From Calendula officinalis (Eukaryota > Streptophyta > Magnoliopsida > Asterales > Asteraceae): a DNA stretch of 64,000 nt. Position numbers and translations under genes: made by a program. The notes under the pieces were generated by a model, which was not told the DNA's origin, made no database searches, and saw only the letters and a program-made list of their open reading frames with translations. Each line of letters opens with the position of its first letter. Positions within the stretch are counted from its first letter, which is position 1. The stretch covers positions 19,089,873-19,153,872 of the forward strand of contig OY970820.1 of NCBI GenBank assembly GCA_963853835.1, read 5' to 3'. This document shows positions 38,032-49,191 of this stretch, piece after piece.

Positions 38032-39252
38032 TTGGCCGTTGTACTTTCGTTTGAATTCATGCATTTTTGCTTTATATAATAAATTCATGTAAACTTCAAT
38101 GGTTGCTAGATTGGTTCAAGACGCTTCAAAATGTTGCACATGAAAGATCTATTATTAGAAGAGTGAATGCACCATAATGCCTTGAAAACACGTTAAAGTC
38201 AAGACGAACTAACATCTTACTAAGTTAAAACATGTTATAGATATGATATAACTATAATTATGGGTATATTAGCACTTAATTAAAGTACTTGAAAGATAGA
38301 GAAAGAAGAACAAGATGGAGAGAAATATAATTACTTAGGAAAGTGTATTATGAAATGCATTTGATCTTTACATTTGATTGGGTGTTATACTACAATTTTA
38401 CCCTTTAACTCATGCTTGGAAAAAATACAAAGATAACAAATTGATAAATCATTCATTGAATTGAACATAAAATTTGACTAATTAATCATCTACTTGTTTA
38501 GCTAGCTTAGCTTCATTATTTCTTAGGGCCATTTTATGAAACTTCATCTTAGATGACAATTATTTCGTTAAAATCCTTGCCAAAAGTAACCCGTGCGGGG
38601 AAATTTTAACGAAGGGAAAAAGAGTGTGGTCTATAGTTGCCTCTCACTTATTAATTATTCACTAATTAACCGTCACATGTTGTGCACATATCGCATTTCA
38701 ATACGGATTGTCACCATCAAAACTCTATACATGAGCCTAACATCTATAAATGTGTTGTGAATGCGTGAGTAAATGCATTCGAGTACGGACTGGCACCATC
38801 AATTTTTAAATGCACAAACAAAACTTTGTCTTTTAGTCTGATAAACTTTTATCACTTTATCCTGACAAACATAAAAAATGATGGCAACTTTAGTGTTCAT
38901 CATTCGGTAAACGAAGCACCAATCAACGAAAGGCAACTGATGGGTCAGTGTCTCCAAAACGACATGATACCAAAGTGAAGTGAAGCAACCGTTAGCACCC
39001 CTCTTATCTTAGGTCATGCATAGCATTATTCTCTTCAAATTTTAAATTGATTTTCTAAATAATATGAATCTAGAAAATAAGCATATCACCCTTGGAGTTC
39101 GGTTTGGGCCTTCTGCATATTGGATCATATACACACAATCCCACCCAGAATTAAACAACACAACCCGAGCCCGGTTTGCTGAGACACTTGAATTAACCTG
39201 CAAAACCCAAAACCCCACCGTCAGAACAGAACGAAGACCACCGGCATACGAA
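38032..39252. other. Intergenic region between the ankyrin and TIC22-like genes
   Basis: It contains the 3' UTR of the ankyrin gene and the upstream region of the TIC22-like gene. The reading frame of the next gene stays open back to 39064, but that part lacks conservation with the family. No independent gene is visible. Confidence 0.6.
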
Positions 39253-41189
39253 ATGGATTCATCGTCTTCCTCACCGGCCACACCAACAAAACCGTTTCAG
39301 TTCAACCTTCATCAAACAATTACTAAACTCCAAAGCCAATGTTCTTCCTTTTTCACCAACCTTAATCATCACCAACACTTCCCCTTTTTCAACCCCAAAC
39401 CCAATTCCGGCAAATCTGGTTTCGAATTCTCCATGCCGGAGGTTGGAGCAAACGCTAAACAAGCGAATCGTTCTCTACCTTTTACCAAAAACCCTGTATG
39501 GGGTCGAATTACCGCCGATAAGACTGCTGGTGCCGGCATGACGGATGAGGATATCGAACAGCGGTTGGCTGGCGTGCCGGTATACGCTCTCAGCAATTCT
39601 TCGGAGGAATTTGTTGTGGTTTCGGGTCAAAATCCAGTGAATTCGCTAGGGTTGTTGTGTTTCAAGGAAGAAGATGCAGAAACACTGCTTGGACAGATGA
39701 AAGCCATGGATCCTAGAATGCGTCCTGGATCGAAAGTAGTTCCAGTTGCTCTTAGCATGGTAATTTCGAAATTATTGGTCACCAATAGTAATTTGAAATG
39801 TAACATCAACACCTTAAACAGTTAACTGTAGCATAACTAGTATGTAATATACAAATTTGATTTTGAATTGCCATTATAGACGGCTGAAAGGCGGATATCT
39901 AGTTTAGGATCTTAAAATGATGATCAACACCTCAATTCCATAGTTAGTTCATTATGATGATTATCAAAGTTAGAAATCATTTACAGTAATATTGAGAACA
40001 TGTTGAAACAGTTGCTTGATGATGATGAAACAGTCATTGAGTATGAAAACGAACTTAGGGTTTTGTGTAATCTTTTGAATTTTATGGCAGGTTTTCCAGC
40101 TTAAAGTTAATGGGGTGTCCTTTAGGTTTATTCCCGAGTCTTCACAGATTAAACATGCTATTGAGGTGAGTTGGTTTCTGGTAGTTATCTTTCTTGTTCA
40201 TTTATCTATGAGTTGATTGGTAGATGAAATTAAGCAACTGCACTTTGATTATTAGTGTGTAATATGTTCAAAATTTTCATTTGTAGGAAAGACGCAAGGC
40301 TGGTGTAAAGGATGACAGTTTTGCTGGTGTTCCTGTTTTTCAGGTTGAATTAGTTTCAATTCTACCACTATCTCTCATGCTTCTGAGATTATAGTTTTAT
40401 ACAATTTCAAGTTACATCAAAACGAAAGGACACATATCATGTATCACAATTAAACACAAAAAGTATACAGCCTTATGTACAATATGATGTTTGTGTGTCA
40501 TATTTTAAATTGACTGACTGTGCCATTAGAACCTTACATAGTGACAAATCGAGTATTTTTGTAAACTTAAATGTACAAAAAAAATATTATTAATTTAGTA
40601 CTATATTATATGAATGCAGTCAAGGAGCTTGGTACTGAGGAGCCTAAACAAAAGATACCGTCCTGCTTTTTTCAGAAAGGTTAGCAGAAACATTTACATT
40701 TTTTATTAATTTGCATTTGTACATTAAATTAATTCTGTCTTGTTCTCGTGTACTATTTAGGAGGACCTTGAAAAATCTCTAGCAAAAGCTTCTGTTCAGC
40801 AAAAGCATTTGAATCCTTCCCTTAGGGAAGGTGATCTTGAGGTACGGTTTTAAATATTAATATCAAATTATCATCAACTTTTATAAACTGGTCAAAATAT
40901 TTAATTAGTTATGTAGTTGAGTAATTAGTGTTCATTTATTTAACCAACTTTGTGTTTGCTCGTGCAGGTAGCTGTTCTTGAGGATATAATACAAGGGATG
41001 AAGGTTAGCAATCATACACAATTGTTATAATTTATAAACTCAACACAAATATTTAATTATTTATATTGATACTTTAACAGAAAAAGAAATAATAAATTAA
41101 ATTTTCAGGATGATTCTACAACTACATGGGATGATATTGTTTTTATCCCTCCTGGTTTCGATGTTTCAACAGACACATCAGGGCAATAA
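39253..41189 (+). CDS. TIC22: TIC22-like chloroplast protein-import component (7 exons)
   Basis: Exons are 39253-39759, 40091-40165, 40287-40343, 40620-40679, 40761-40841, 40968-41003 and 41109-41189. All introns are GT/AG and the frame closes to 298 aa. Tic22 proteins sit in the chloroplast intermembrane space and help preproteins cross between the TOC and TIC complexes. Diagnostic blocks are EQRLAGVPVYALSNSSEEFV, LLCFKEEDAETLL, MDPRMRPGSKVVPVALS, FQLKVNGVSFRFIPE, FAGVPVFQS, YRPAFFRKEDLEKSL and WDDIVFIPPGF. The N-terminus is Ser/Thr/Pro-rich, consistent with a transit peptide. ATG 39253 is preferred over an in-frame ATG at 39064 because the family starts here. It looks closest to the TIC22-III type, from memory. 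Confidence 0.93.
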
Positions 41190-42347
41190 GAAGCAGTTGC
41201 ATTTGTGTAAGTTTATACTATACTTTTAACAAAATGGCTTAAATAAGTACAGAATAATAATAATAATTGGAATATGACATAAGAAGCAAACAAATATATG
41301 CCCAAATTCTTGTCTCTGTTTGGATTTTACATCACATACAGTGGTGGAATCTTTAAAGCATCTTACAAAGTAGCAATAGAATCACATTCTCAATAGTAAG
41401 GTCACAGCTGTCATTGTACTATTATGTGCCATTTGCAAATAGTTTTAACTTAGAGTAAGATTATAAATTAAGAGTTGCGTTCAAGGAGGTTCATGATTTT
41501 TACAAAGTCCCGGGGAATAAATTTTAACCATTGATCAATATGATCTAATGGTCAAGATTAATCACATACTTTATATATGGAGGGGTATTTTGGTCATTTG
41601 GCACTAAAAAAAATTATTTTATTTTATTTTATATTTTAAATTTTTAAATTTTTTTAATTTTTAATTGAGGGGTATTTTGGTCATTTTGAAAAAAATAATT
41701 ATTTTTTATTTTAAAATTTTAGTTTTTTAAAAAAAATTTATTTATTTATTATTATTTTTTAAAAATTTATTAATTTTTCATTAATAACACATAATGTTAT
41801 TGCATAGTGAATCACATGTGATTGCATTCTGAATCACATGTGATTTAACTAAAACATGATTTTACACTAAAATCACATGTGATTTTACACTAAAATCACA
41901 TGTGATTAAGTTATACACGTAATTATCAAATAAATATTATTTTTTAATAAAAAAAATTAAAATAAAAAATAAAAAAAAAATCAAAATTTTTTTAAGTGCC
42001 AAATGACCAAAATACCCCTTCATAATAAAAAATAAAAAAATAAAAAAAATAAAAATTTTAAAATAAAAAAAAATAAAAAATAAAAAAATATTTTTATTTT
42101 TAAAAAAATGACCAAATACCCCTCAATATATAAAATATGTGATTAATCTTGACCATTAGATCCTATTGATCAATGGTTGAGATTCGTTCCTTGGGACTTC
42201 CTGAAAATGATGGACCTCCTTGAACGTTTCTCTATAAATTAAATATTGATGATGTATGTGTGTTTCAAATGCAGGTTTGTGTAATCGTCAATGGCTTAAA
42301 TAGTGTTTGAATATGTGCTGTAATGATCATAATCAGTTCTAAAATAG
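41190..42347 (+). other. Likely 3' UTR with a 3'-UTR intron of the TIC22-like gene
   Basis: After the stop, TTGT/GTAAGTTT (near 41206) could pair with the acceptor AATGCAG/GTTTG (near 42274) to form an intron of about 1.07 kb that contains the MITE at 41472-42232. This is inferred from splice-site words only. Confidence 0.35.
41472..42232. mobile_element. Mutator-type MITE with 9-bp TSD and long inverted arms
   Basis: Identical 9-bp flanks tataaatta lie at 41463-41471 and 42233-42241. The arms run about 150 bp inwards (for example 'cgttcaaggagg' with 'cctccttgaacg', and 'ggggtattttggtcat' with 'atgaccaaatacccc'). The centre holds several copies of the palindrome AATCACATGTGATT. The 9-bp TSD points to the Mutator superfamily. 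It is non-autonomous. Confidence 0.88.
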
Positions 42348-43219
42348 ATGTATATTGTTGGTTTTTTTACAGTTGCAATTGCACTTTGTAAGACAGTTAG
42401 TGATTGTCATCTAAGTTTAATGATATATTTTTTTTTCCTGTGTGGTTTGTGTTCTTGGCCTAATTTGCTTGATGGTGGTTTGACCCGAACCCAAAATGGA
42501 GCTAAGCATTTAATCAAGATGTTAAAAATGAATGCTAAAAATCCCTTTCTTAAATGGGGTTTTCTAACATATGCCCTTAAATTTAACTAAATTAAACAGA
42601 TTTTGTTGACACCATCTTTACTATCTTTTGTTATTGTGACATTTTTTTTATCTTTTATAAGAAGACGATTCTTCTTTTAGGGGTGTTTTAGGCATTTCCC
42701 AATAGTGATGTGTTCCCTAACTTATCAGTTTTGACATATCAGTGCCACCTCATCCTCTTCTCTAGTTACGAGAAACTGACAAGTTGGTATCAACAATATA
42801 TGATTCCCAATAGGTTTCTTTTCTCTTCAACTAACGTGATTGGTGCCAATGGTGTCTTTTCACTGATGAGTTCCACATACGAACTCACGAGTATAAAGAC
42901 GATCTTAAATAAGTTATATTTTGTAAGCTTATATAAGCTAATAAGCTTTATAAGTGAGTTTTCCAAAACGTTCCTCTTATGTATAGTTTTTGGGATATAT
43001 CCTCCTTTTAAGTTCTTGCAACAACTACATCATTTTGTACTAAAACAAAGTATTTTTATTTTTTTTATATGGCAGGTGGTGTACCTTTTGTATCGATAGG
43101 AAACGTGCAATTATGGTTACTTCTGTTCAAGTATGGCCATAAACGTTTCATAGTCATGAGTGTAAACTTTAATGAGGATATTAAAACATAAACAAATGTG
43201 TTTAATATTAAGAAAGAAG
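42348..43219. other. Intergenic DNA before the CACTA element
   Basis: AT-rich, with two short ORFs (42348-42590 and 42710-43099) that show no domain or splice structure. Nothing is assigned. Confidence 0.5.
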
Positions 43220-43247
43220 CACTACTACAGAAATGATTTGTTGTTGC

Positions 43248-43520
43248 GGGGAAAGGAACGCACTAACAAACTACGCACTATCAAACAAACAAACCACAAC
43301 AAAAGAGAAACCGCAGTATCAAACACAGAAACCGCAACAAGAAAGAAACCGCAATATTAAAGCCAACACCGCAACAAAAGAGAGACCGCAATATCAAACA
43401 CAGAGACCGCAATAAGAAAGAAACCGCAACATTAAAGAACAAAACGCGCTATTAGTTCTTCGCACACTACACTAGATGTTATACCCGCAATATTAGTTAT
43501 TCGCACACATGATAAAGTAA
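43248..43520. repeat. CACTA subterminal repeats (ACCGCAA words)
   Basis: ACCGCAA/ACCGCAG-type words recur about eight to nine times, often as ACCGCAATAT or ACCGCAACA, spaced 20-30 bp. 'TTCGCACAC' variants occur at 43457 and 43500. In En/Spm such subterminal motifs bind the element-encoded TNPA-like protein. Confidence 0.8.
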
Positions 43521-43562
43521 CCGCAATATTTGTTATTCAAAATAAACAAAAAAAATCATTCC

Positions 43563-43690
<128 letters not shown>

Positions 43691-43856
43691 AATCTAGCTC
43701 TTATATATTTAAAGATAGCACCCAAAAACATACAATCGCACAGTAACTTAATGTCAAAAAAATGTACACTTGCAGGTTGTGATCATTGTAATAGACCGTG
43801 TTTAAAAAATTTACAACTATATGTTCAAATATTTACACTTGCTTAATTGCTAACCT

Positions 43857-46111
43857 TTAATAAGTGGCATCACTTTGCTTGCACCTCTTCATCCATTCGA
43901 GATACACTGGCAACAACCTTGCTATGTATTCACGAATCATAGAAGCATCAAAACTCTTATTAGTCTTCCACATCTGCTCATGAAAAACAATTAATATCAA
44001 TAATTTTTACATCTAAATGATTAATATTTTAAAACTATAACATAAACTTACATATTGGTTGATGTTAAACTGTATGGTCTGTAAAAATTCTTCAATATGT
44101 CGACTAACAATGTAACCACATTCCCAGCTTTGGTCTTGTTTCCAGCACTGTAATATTTCAATATATTGAATATTTTATACATCTTAAATAAATTGATAAA
44201 AAATGGAAATTGAAACCATATAGTTGTGTTTATCCATTTAAATCTACGGGGAAAAATATGATTGATTACTCCTACAAGAGTGTAGTAATCGGGACCAGAT
44301 TCACGCTTTAAAGAATCAACAATATATGCAATATTCGTTTTAGGACAGAGGATAAAAAGCATCCAGTATTGCCTGCAAATAAACACAAGCAATTAATCAA
44401 AGTTACTTGCTTGTATGATGATTTAAAACATCCAGTGTTGCTTGTATTATGGAAAATCAAATCTTACGCTTGATAGTATGGTGCAAGAATGTATGACTTG
44501 CTTGGATGATGATTTAACACATCCCTGATATGTTGGATGACATGGTTCTTGTTGGTGCGACATTCTGGCTCGGTAATATAGTGTGCATTGAAAAATGCAC
44601 ATCGTGAATTGCTGCCCGCCATTGCATAATAATACCTTAAATACAACATAAAGTTAATAAATACAATTATACCCAAGCATTAAAATATTAAGCTTACATT
44701 GACAAACAATGTATCATGCTGCTATCAACCCAATGGAATCGAGCAAATTGTAAAACCTCGGTGGCTGGGATGCCTTCTGTATATGTCTCATGATACATAC
44801 CCGGAGGGGAAGGAACACTAAGACCATATTTGTTATATTTGAAGAATGCATCAAGTATTGAGAGAAATTGGGGAGCATCGGCCATTACCATCGCATAATG
44901 CTGGTCGTACTGAGGATCTAGAGGAACATCCTCGGTTTCGGGTTCTGTTTGGGCTTCGGGTTCTGTTTGGGCTTCGGGGATGGTTCGGGCTAGGCTGTCG
45001 GGTTGAGGTGTGGTGACGGTTTGGGCTGCGGTGGGTGTTTGGGGTTTATGCACTGTTCGGGCTGGGCTGTCGGGTTGGGCTTCTGGGATTGTTTGGGCTA
45101 TGGGGACTGTTTGGGCTGGGATAATGGTTTGTGCTATGTGGATTGTTTGGGCTGGGTTAATGGGTTGGGCTGCGGGGACGGTTTGGGCTGCGGGGACGGT
45201 TTGGCTTGCGGGGACGGTTTGGGCTGCGGGGAATGTTGGATCCTCCGATTGCAACTAAAACAAGTAATCTTAAAAACATTAGTATTTAAAAATAATGATT
45301 AAAATAATGATAATGATAAGACTAACCATGTGTGCATATCCATAAAACTCTTGGTCTAAAGGGAATGGTGAAGTTTCGGGCATTTCTGGTATATAAACAT
45401 TGTTTGTTGACAAATCAAATGGAGAGGATTCTCTCAAGTCCCTTTCCGGGGAATTGACAAGCCCATCACCGATAAGCTAAAACATCTCTACAAAGTTAGA
45501 TAAAAGCGTTCACAAACAATAAAAAAAAAACTAAAATATACCTTCACTGCATATCTTGGCCACTGTACTATACTATATGGCAAATTCTCAACCAGTTGAA
45601 CATCATCTGTTTTTGTGAGAGGATGTACAGGCAAATCCTCCTTTCCTGCCACGATCGAATCAACTTGGACTTTTACACAACCATCAGCAATTTGTTTATT
45701 ATGTAACAGTTGGAATACCACAGTTGGCTATACTCGTCCATAACCAACTTTGACTAAATGGGCATCAGCCACCCTAACTAGCAACTCACACGGTGACAAC
45801 ACCTGTAAAAACAGATACAATTATAAGGCTGGATAGTATAGGCTGCAAAACTTTTAAATTGTTACCTGAATAGGTGGATAGTGTTTCACCGTTCCACGGG
45901 ACCCACATGAATCATGGTGGCTTGTGTTGACCGCGGGGGTACTTTGCGGGATCACATTTCTAATCAATCCACCTTTAACCTTTGTGTATCCAATTACCTC
46001 GGATACGGTCCGAGATCGTCCCCCGTGCTCGGGTCCTAAAAGAACAATTAAAGGATCCTTCTTATTTTCTGCATAAGTACCATCCGCTATCATCCTTTTC
46101 TCTTCCGCGAG
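43857..46111 (-). pseudogene. CACTA-linked Ulp1-type cysteine protease gene, broken
   Basis: Exons recognised on the complement are 45866-46111, 45542-45802, 45327-45476, 44698-45254, a short exon ending upper 44635, one starting 44372, 44052-44147 and 43857-43973 (stop). The C-terminal part resembles Ulp1/C48 peptidases: WMLFILCPKTNIAYIVDSL, and QDQSWECGYIV with the catalytic Cys. The catalytic His position reads YW instead of HW. A premature TAG lies at complement 45730-45732 inside the second visible exon, in a GRV-stop-P context. The junction near 44150-44220 lacks a clean GT donor. A hexapeptide (AQTVPA-like) repeat fills 44930-45235. The 5' part is removed by the LTR insertion at 46179. 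Its role in CACTA biology is unknown. Confidence 0.75.
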
Positions 46112-46178
46112 CTACAAAAAATATTTGTTTACCAAAAAGATAAAAATCTTCAATTAAAAAAAACTTAGTTTACCAAAA

Positions 46179-49176
46179 TGTAACGCCCTGCAAATTCATG
46201 TAGTTGAATTAATTACTTTTTATTTAAATAAATTACGTGTTACTTAATTATTTGAGATTTATAAGAGTTATGCGTATCTAATCGAGTAAAATAAATACAC
46301 ATTGATTCTTTAATGATAAGAGAGTCATTTAAATTGGTGTTAATTAATCATGACGATTTAATTACTTGACGATAAGAGTGTCGTTTAATTCGCGTTAATT
46401 AATCACGGGGATTAATTAGTAATATCTAGAGCATTATTTATTTTGAGATTTCATGGCGATTACGAGTTTATATAAGTAGCATTCTAGACGTTAAATCCCG
46501 AGTTAATAGCTTAACCGTTCACAAAATTCTGAGGCCGGCCGATAGGCCAAGGCCTCGAACTACTTTTCTTATATACTCGTGATCACTTCCTTGTGCATCT
46601 TCACTATCTGTCCCAGCCCAAGACTGAGTTCGGCCATTTTTAGTACGGGCATGGAACCGCTTGTCTTTCCCTTTAATTGTTGTCGGTTGAGAAAAAGCCC
46701 ACAAAGGGCCTACGAATAAACTCTTCCTAATTGACCCATCTCGAGCCCAAAAGGAAGATAAAAAGGGCCGAGCCCTTCATGAAGATGGAGGTTGTGATCG
46801 GTATTGCTGGGTGACTAAGGTCCTTATTTTATTTTTATTTTTGGCCACAATTCTCATTATTTCTTACCATATATCGGTGATCTTCTCTCAACCCTAAAAC
46901 CACCACTCAGCCGTTACTTTCCCCTCCCCATCTTCAACTGTTCGTAGAATTCTAGAGCATCTCCAATCGCAGCTAACTTCTGGGCAAAGAGATTGAGACC
47001 GAGCTTGTGGATTCTCGGTAAACCATCATACCCTTGTTCCTTTTTTTTTCCGTGTTCTTCTCCTCAACCTATTAGACTTACTTTTGAATTATGTTGCTGA
47101 TTGAGAGAGACTGAGTAAAGAGCTGAAGAACCTGTGTTGATCGAGTAGGATTGCTTGTGTCGAACCTGTGGTAAAAACCGAACAGTGGCGAGTCAACCTT
47201 TCGTTATTCAATCTGCTTCTCCCCTTCGTTTTTCTACAGCGATGGACCACTAAGTGGTTTGGTGTTTGTTGATTGCCAGACTCGTGACCCCGTAACCAAG
47301 CAGAAAGGACGAGAAGATTTGAGTGGGGAATCAAGCATACTTGGCTGATTGCAACTCCGAGCCACGTTCCTTCCATCTTGTTTCGGTAAAAAATCTTTAC
47401 TCGAGTTCTTCCTTTCCTTGTTTGGACTTCCGAATATCGTGAGTGCTAACCGATTCTTTGTAGGGTTCTTGGTTTCCTAAACTGAATAGTTTTCTTGAAT
47501 AGATTAACGAGATTATGTGAGTATAAGCTTCTGTGTTAAAAGGAGATTTTTGGGGCTGTCGGGGGTCTCGGAAATAGACGGGTTGATATCGGGATTTAAA
47601 ACGGGTTCTATTTTAATATGCTGAATTTTAACAGAATATGTTGGCTGACTTCAGGACTGTCTCTACCACACTTAAAATACGATTTTGGATTTTTTGCGTG
47701 TGTTGGTCTCTAGGTTTCTGAGTTCTCTTTCCAACGACGCTGACGGCTCGTTAATCTGATTCACGGTTATAAAGTTATTGCGGTTTTAGCAAACCTTCGC
47801 TGGATAGTTTTCTGTTCAGCTATTCTGTCTCGTGAGCCTGTTTTGAGCTTTTTCCGTTTGGATCTAGCTTCCGAAGTCTTCTGTAAAATTGTAGTCCTCT
47901 GAGTCATTTAACTACTGTAAAAATTTGAATAATATCTAGTGAGCGGTTTGAGAGTTATAGCCGTTCCCGCGAAAGTGCTGAGTGCTGTTTAGTTTCTGCT
48001 GAAACAACCTTTGAGCCTAATCCTAACCCGAGCTTCCTTGTACATTGTAGGACCTTCTAGGACCGGTTAGAGACGCTCTTCAGTACCGAGGATATTTAGG
48101 AGCTTACGGTTATTCGAGGTGGGTAATCTCACTATAAACTTGTACTTACTTTCTATTCATGATTTTGTGCTATGTGTTGTGAATTGTCTTGTTGATTGAG
48201 CTTGAGTATTGATTGGGTGATTTATTTGAGTTATCTGTGATTTGAGTTATCTGGAGCCTGAGTTATCTGAGTTTTGAGTTCTTGAGTTAAAACATTAAAC
48301 ATAATATACTTGAGTTGTCTTGGCACCGAAGAGTACTGGTGCCAGACGTTTTGACTCAACACCGAAGAGTACAGGTGTTGAGCCTTGAGTTGTGTGAGGT
48401 GGGTCGAGGTTGATCTCTCGTCCCAAGTCACACAAGCGCGCTATATAAATTTAAAATCTGAGAAAATAAACTTGAGTAATTGAGAATTGAGTAGAGTCTC
48501 TAGGGATCACTTATGTGGCTTGAGTTGTTTGTATTTATTTGTTTATTTTGATATTATTCACTCAGCGGTGGCTGACCCCAATCACTCCCCCATTTTTCAG
48601 GTACTAGTAAGGGCAAAGAGAAAGTCAACGGTTGATGGGCCGCATCTTTATTTATTGGATTTGGAGTTTTTAAAAGTTTGTTTTGAGTCAAACATAATTT
48701 TTATCCTTTTTATTTATTTCCGCATTAAAGACCATGAGACGGTTTATATTTTTATCTGAGTTGGGACCTTTTCATTATTTGTACTTGGGGAAATTTTATT
48801 AATTAAATGTTTTAAAATGTTTTAAATTTCTCCTGATTTTTGGGTTGTTATAAGTTGTTATAAATTTTATGAGTTGCTTGCGTTGAGTTAAAAATTATGT
48901 TTTGAGTCAAACATAATTTTTATCCTTTTTATTTATTTCCGCATTAAAGACCATGAGACGGTTTACATTTTTATCTGAGTTGGGACCTTTTCATTATTTG
49001 TACTTGGGGAGTCAAACATAATTTTTATCCTTTTTATTTATTTCCGCATTAAAGACCATGAGACGGTTTACATTTTTATCTGAGTTGGGACCTTTTCATT
49101 ATTTGTACTTGGAGAAATTTTATTAATTAAATGTTTTAAAATTTTTTAAATTTCTCCTGATTTTTGGGTTGTTATA
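46179..49176 (+). repeat. 5' LTR, about 3.0 kb
   Basis: It starts TGTAACGCCCTGC and ends GGGTTGTTATA just before the PBS. It includes a 'gagttatctgagtt'-rich stretch (48190-48500) and a triplicated segment near its end. Short ORFs within it (for example complement 46519-46704) are duplicated in the 3' LTR (53220-53405) and show no domain. Confidence 0.85.
48679..49113 (+). repeat. Triplicated ~100-bp segment at the LTR end
   Basis: A segment starting GAGTCAAACATAATTTTTAT and ending TTGTACTTGG occurs at about 48684-48788, 48903-49009 and 49010-49112. Copies 2 and 3 are in direct contact. The flanking LTR-end sequence TTTCTCCTGATTTTTGGGTT also occurs twice (48827 and 49150). Confidence 0.92.
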
Positions 49177-49179
49177 AGT

Positions 49180-49191
49180 TGGTATCAGAGC
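49180..49191 (+). other. Primer-binding site, initiator tRNA-Met
   Basis: TGGTATCAGAGC lies 3 nt after the LTR end GTTATA. It sets plus orientation. Confidence 0.9.

Noticed and set aside
39064..39252. In-frame N-terminal extension of the TIC22-like protein starting at 39064
   Set aside because: The extension has no family similarity, and the 39253 ATG gives the usual Ser/Pro-rich start and length.
42710..43099. 129-aa ORF before the CACTA end
   Set aside because: AT-rich, hydrophobic by composition, no motif and no splice signals.
45003..45302. Gly/Trp-rich ORFs on the plus strand
   Set aside because: They are antisense readings of the AQTVPA coding repeat in the CACTA gene.
48190..48500. 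Repeated 'gagttatctgagtt' words considered as a CRISPR-like or tandem array
   Set aside because: Irregular spacing and variable units; plain low-complexity LTR sequence in a plant genome.
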